Part shown: one piece after another, positions 21,353 through 24,725 of the stretch
Numbering within the stretch: position 1 is the stretch's first letter
Layout: every line of letters starts with the position of its first letter
Assembly (NCBI GenBank): GCA_905182985.1
Contig: CAJJDN010000262.1
Span: 20,604-45,328 of the forward strand
Origin: Paramecium sonneborni
Taxonomy: Eukaryota; Ciliophora; Oligohymenophorea; Peniculida; Parameciidae
Direction of reading: 5' to 3'
Length of the DNA: 24,725 nucleotides
Translations under genes and position numbers: made by a program
Notes under the pieces: generated by a model
Seen by the model: the letters and a program-made list of their open reading frames with translations, nothing else
The model's database searches: none
What the model was told of the DNA's origin: nothing

Positions 21353-22802
21353 TCATTTGATTGACATCAAATTTAAATTAAGTTCTTGAGGATAATTCCT
21401 TAAATTTTTAATAGATTATAACCGAACTAAAGACTATCTAAGTAATTTTAAATCTTCTCTCAAATCAAAGGCTTTTATTATTAGTTAACTTAATTATTGT
21501 AAATATAGAATATATTATTCTGTATTCCACTCTTTAATAGTAACCTTATTAATCACAGTATTCTTATAAGCAGTATAAATTGACACAATAAGATTCACTT
21601 AGAAAATTAAACTTAACAACTGTTTTTCAAAGCCTAAACAAATAAATTTCATACTAGATTCATGAAAATATTTTTATAAATTTGAGATCCTACCATATTT
21701 AAAAGCATATGATTCTAAATTTAATTACTAAAGAATTACTATTGTTTATTAATATAGCAGTATTTCTGCATAATCTCGGAATTCGATTTCTATATATTTT
21801 ATTAGACTGTTCCTCGTTACTATTGCAACTTGATAATTATTTTAATATGTTGACAATTAAATATCCCAATTCTAAGCACTACCATTTTCAGGTTCTAACA
21901 TTTTTAATGTGTTGTCTTTAAGTAGTTTTCTAAGATTAATTAATTTTTCATCTATCAATTATGGAAAACAATCAGTTTAGGCTAAAATGAATTAACTATA
22001 AGATTTAAAAGTTGAGAATTTTAAAAGCAATGTATTCATTCATGGTTTAGTATTAACTACCAAATTTGATGCTTCTTCATAATCAAGTTGATTATTCTGA
22101 AAAAATTAAATGACATTCTTAAATCTATCAATGTCTTATGATATTCCATTTAATTCTAATATATGTAAATTTTCAACTTTGATTATCTTACTGAATTTTC
22201 CAGTCATTGTAGTACCAGAATGTTTTCTAATATAAATTTAAGTTGAAGCTGCATGTCATACTTTTCTTTTTTTTAATAAAAAGATGATTATTTAATTGTT
22301 CTTTTTTATTTTTCATAAGGAAATAGCATACAATTTAGACAAAAAATAACGTGTTTATGATTTGATCAATTATGTATCAAATGAATCCTTGACAATTCAA
22401 GAATTATTAAAATATCAATGACATAAGATTTATCTAAAGAAATACATATATGTATTGATTAAGTATTTTACAAAAGCCCTGAGATAGATCTAACTTAAAT
22501 ATTTAAATGAAGTTTTACAGATGAATTAAATTAAATGAGGATTTGTTTCATTTGCATTATTCTTTAAATAATTGTAAAGATCTAAAATAATGTAATAGTT
22601 TATGATTTTGAATATCAGTTAGAAAGAGTAAAGTTTTAAATGATTTAATAGTAAATAGTTTATCTATTTTAATATTTTTGAATTTTTTATAATTGTTTGA
22701 ATCAAATTCAAATAAATTTTCAGCTAAGTTATCAGTATCAAAGGCTTGGTTATGAGATAAATGGATCTCTAATAAAATTAATTAGATTTTAGAGTCTTTC
22801 AT
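21353..22802 (-). pseudogene. Unrecognised protein, possibly leucine-rich; long open frame
   Basis: ATG at 22802 starts an 84-residue frame (MKDSKIQLILLEIHLSHNQA, FDTDNLAENLFEFDSNNY) ending at TGA 22550-22548. The same frame continues beyond it (FNLIHLQNFIQIFKLDLSQG). After a shift, KIIKVENLHILELNGISQDI leads through one TGA (22042-22040) into ATG 22039 and a 228-residue open frame to TGA 21355-21353. That frame includes LIDEKLINLRKLLKDNTLKM, TRNSLIKYIEIEFRDYAEIL, SLIFQVNLIVSIYTAYKNT and IKAFDLREDLKLLRQSLVRL. Segments such as LxxLxLxxN-like KDSKIQLILLEIHLSHNQ suggest divergent leucine-rich repeats, but I am not sure. The 228-residue part is one of the longest clean frames in the window and could still be expressed. 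It lies directly downstream of the chorismate synthase relic on the same strand. Confidence 0.45.
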
Positions 22803-22839
22803 TAGATTAAAATATTCTTGCTTAATCAGAATCATTCTA

Positions 22840-23940
22840 CTTAGTCTTTAAATACATTTAGTAGTTGTCTTAAAATTATATTAATTGCTTCTGGTAGTAA
22901 TGGATAAACAATTAAGATAAGTTTGCTAATCAAGTGTCTTTGATATGAAAATGAAGATCTGAAATGAATTAATTATTAATTGTAATGCTGGAAGTAATTT
23001 GATTAAAGTATCATTCGATTTTATTGCAGCCTCCAGTTATTTAATTATTTTCATTTTTATTATAAAAAATACTCATTGTTGTTTATTCAATAGATATAAA
23101 ATAAATTAAATTATATATAAAGATTAAATATAAATTCTTATTTTTATACTTGTACAATATAATTTATATTGATGGGATACTCATTATAGCATGAGCTAAA
23201 ACTGTTTGAAATTTATCAAAACATGATTCTCCTAATCCTATTGGATATCCGTAACAGTTCTTCATACTGAATCCTTATCAATTTTTAATAAATTAAAATA
23301 TCATTATCAATTCTAATTTAGATTCTTAATGTGGATTTCTAAATTAATATAATGTATTAAATTCTTTAATTTAATTTAGAGATGGAGGACCTTATATGTT
23401 TTATTATTAGATTTCATAGGAATTTCAATATTTCATACAGATAAAACCAATGGCGAAAGAGAGATATTCATTTAATTTAGAAATTATTAAGCTATAACTT
23501 CTGCACAAATTCTTAAATTGGTTTCTCTTGCAGATGATCTACCTTCTCCACTTTCTGCTCTTCTATCATACTTCATTTAATTAGTAAAATCAAGATGACC
23601 AAGACGAAGGATTTAATCAAATTATTTATAATATTATGGCCTCATATCTTCATTGTAAACCATTATCATAATTAAACTCCCTAAAGTTAAATTTTAAGTA
23701 TTAAGCTTACTAACTATAATAGCTTTATCTTTTTCATCTCTTAAATTGTAAATCTAACCTGATCTTATTCTATTTAATTTTTATTAAAAGGACTCTTAAT
23801 TGATTTTAAAATTAGATGGAATCCATCTAAATATAAAATAATGTCTACATATTTAATTCTAATCTCACTTAACTATTCAAAGTGTTGAAAAATCTAAGCT
23901 ATTTTCATTTAGAAGCATTGCTTTAAAAGATTATGACTTT
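22840..23940 (-). pseudogene. aroC: Chorismate synthase relic
   Basis: A 144-codon frame (23864-23433) is colinear with the N-terminal half of chorismate synthase. It reads PSNFKINQESFQQKLNRIRS (family: RRRPGQ), LRDEKDKAIIVSKLNTQNL, MVYNEDMRPQYYKQFDQI, GHLDFTNQMKYDRRAESGEG and RSSARETNLRICAEVIAQQF. After TGA, DKDSV-TGA-RTVTDI (family DSVGG) precedes, in another frame, GYPIGLGESCFDKFQTVLAH and AIMSIPSI at about 23253-23175. Eroded C-terminal pieces follow: TGGCNKIE (family GGxxGGIS), QITSSITI (family KPTSSI), QRHLISKLILIVYPLLPEA and INIILRQLL to about 22850. The enzyme makes chorismate from EPSP, the last shikimate step, using reduced flavin. N-terminal FGTLF-like sequence remains near 23888. 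Frameshifts, TGA codons and lost Gly residues rule out activity. Identity is very secure. Confidence 0.92.
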
Positions 23941-24644
23941 TTCAATCAATTGCAAATAAGTATTTTAGTAAATGAATAATAAGATAAGAAAATGGAAGGG
24001 ATAGACTAGTAATATAGATTTTTCCATCATTAATCTACTTTTGATATGAATAGTCTTTTGTACAGATATATGGAGAATAAACTTTTGAATGAGTATCTGA
24101 TTTTGTTAGAAATGAAGGATGGAATTAAATTTTTGGAAAAAAGTTCCAAAAAAAATTAATTATTAGAAGAGATAAATAAGAAAGTTACCTAGTTCTATTG
24201 CTGTAATTATAATTTGTAATTTTATTAGATTCATATATATTCAATAATTTTTAGTATAATTGTTGTCATTTGTTATTTTCCTAAAAAAATTCGAAGAATT
24301 GACATTGCTTAATAAAATATTTGAGTAAAGAAGAAGAATAAATATATGAAAATTGAGTGAGTGATTTGAAAAACTCTTTATTATTTTAAATATTTTTATC
24401 CTTGACTATTATGTGATTTAATATCGTTTCATTAAATATTAATTGAAATAATTAAATCAATGCAAAATTTTTTTAATTTTCACAAATAGTTCAAATATAA
24501 AAATTATTTTCTAATCAAATAATGTAACAATCATTGTCATTTTGATTTAAGAGTTATGAGAAATCAAAATTGAAATACTATTTTTTAACTTCATTGCAGA
24601 GAAGTTTATTCAAAGGTTTATTATATTGTTTTGATTCGCTTTTT
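23941..24644. other. Subtelomeric stretch, one unrecognised coding-like patch
   Basis: Around 23975-24205 the plus strand is purine-rich, and one frame reads QENGRDRLVIQIFPSLIYF, TGA, YEQSFVQIYGEQTFE, TGA, VSDFVRNEGWNQIFGKKFQK. Both TGA codons sit where Trp would fit. I do not recognise the protein. From 24230 to 24640 I see only AT-rich DNA with no gene. Confidence 0.3.
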
Positions 24645-24658
24645 GGGTTTGGGTTTGG
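24645..24658 (+). repeat. Interstitial telomeric tract, GGGTTT type
   Basis: The bases are GGGTTTGGGTTTGG, two and a third G3T3 units, in the same orientation as the terminal repeat and 52 nt from it. Outside the chromosome end no other GGGTTT tandem was noticed. Confidence 0.85.
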
Positions 24659-24710
24659 CCCACTAGTAGGTTTAATTCAGCAGTCACACCATGTTGAATT
24701 CTCTACACAT
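24659..24710. other. 52-nt less AT-rich segment between telomeric tracts
   Basis: About 40% of the 52 bases are G or C (21 counted), against roughly a quarter or less elsewhere by eye. It contains ACTAGT (24662-24667) and GAATTC (24695-24700) and no long A/T run. It does not resemble the flanking DNA. It could be a telomere-associated sequence, DNA captured between two telomere additions, or a cloning/sequencing adaptor. Confidence 0.6.
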
Positions 24711-24725
24711 GGGTTTGGGTTTGGG
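24711..24725 (+). repeat. Terminal telomeric repeat, GGGTTT type
   Basis: The last 15 bases are GGGTTTGGGTTTGGG running off the right edge, with the G-rich strand 5'->3' towards the end, as expected for a right-hand chromosome end. Paramecium telomeres are known to be mixed G4T2 and G3T3 repeats; only G3T3 is seen in this short tract. Confidence 0.85.

Noticed and set aside
21709..21921. Plus-strand 70-codon ORF
   Set aside because: It is antisense to the 228-residue minus-strand frame, which is longer and compositionally more coding-like.
1..24725. CRISPR array, prokaryotic operons, transposase or integrase genes
   Set aside because: No direct-repeat/spacer pattern, ribosome-binding sites or catalytic DDE/recombinase motifs were seen; code, introns and telomere are eukaryotic (ciliate).

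Overview
The window is very AT-rich and ends on its right edge with GGGTTT repeats running 5'->3' towards the edge. Recognisable proteins only appear if TAA and TAG are read as Gln and TGA is the only stop. For example, TAA supplies the conserved Gln of the glycogen phosphorylase motifs AVQLNDKHPALAIVE and RIHEYKRQ, and of the chorismate synthase segment TNQMKYDRR. Very short intron candidates (24 nt, possibly 39 nt) also occur. Together these point to a Paramecium-like ciliate, a macronuclear chromosome end (inference). All standard-code ORFs here are chance or antisense shadows.

Almost nothing reads as an intact gene. The window looks like a subtelomeric graveyard of unrelated protein genes broken by frameshifts, premature TGA codons and deletions. 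Left to right: an unrecognised + strand relic (about 960-2486); a stretch with nothing recognisable (2487-5289); a WD40-family relic with a B-box-like N-terminus (-, 5290-6180); a coiled-coil gene with a 24-nt intron and one frameshift (+, 6541-7076); an RBR-type RING relic (-, 7330-8020); a weak TBC-like relic (+, 8344-8800); a Myb relic (-, 8770-9445); an AT-rich gene-free block with a 52-bp tandem repeat (9701-9908); a long stretch with no recognisable gene (9909-12630); a purine-rich, unrecognised stretch (12634-14700).

The right half holds the best relics. On the minus strand are a Q/N-rich protein with a C2H2-like finger (14865-16190), a pectin acetylesterase/Notum-family relic (16440-17470) and a cyclic-nucleotide-binding protein (18190-19193). 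A 5'-truncated glycogen phosphorylase lies on the plus strand (19447-21240). Then, on the minus strand, come an unrecognised possibly leucine-rich gene with a 228-residue open frame (21353-22802) and a nearly full-length chorismate synthase relic (22840-23940). The end carries two short G3T3 tracts separated by a 52-nt, less AT-rich segment.

The genes do not form a pathway or operon; the common theme is location and decay. I found no mobile element, CRISPR array, tRNA or rRNA, and no convincing new biological system. All translations were done by eye, so gene edges are approximate to tens of bases, and identifications rest on motif recognition without any database search.
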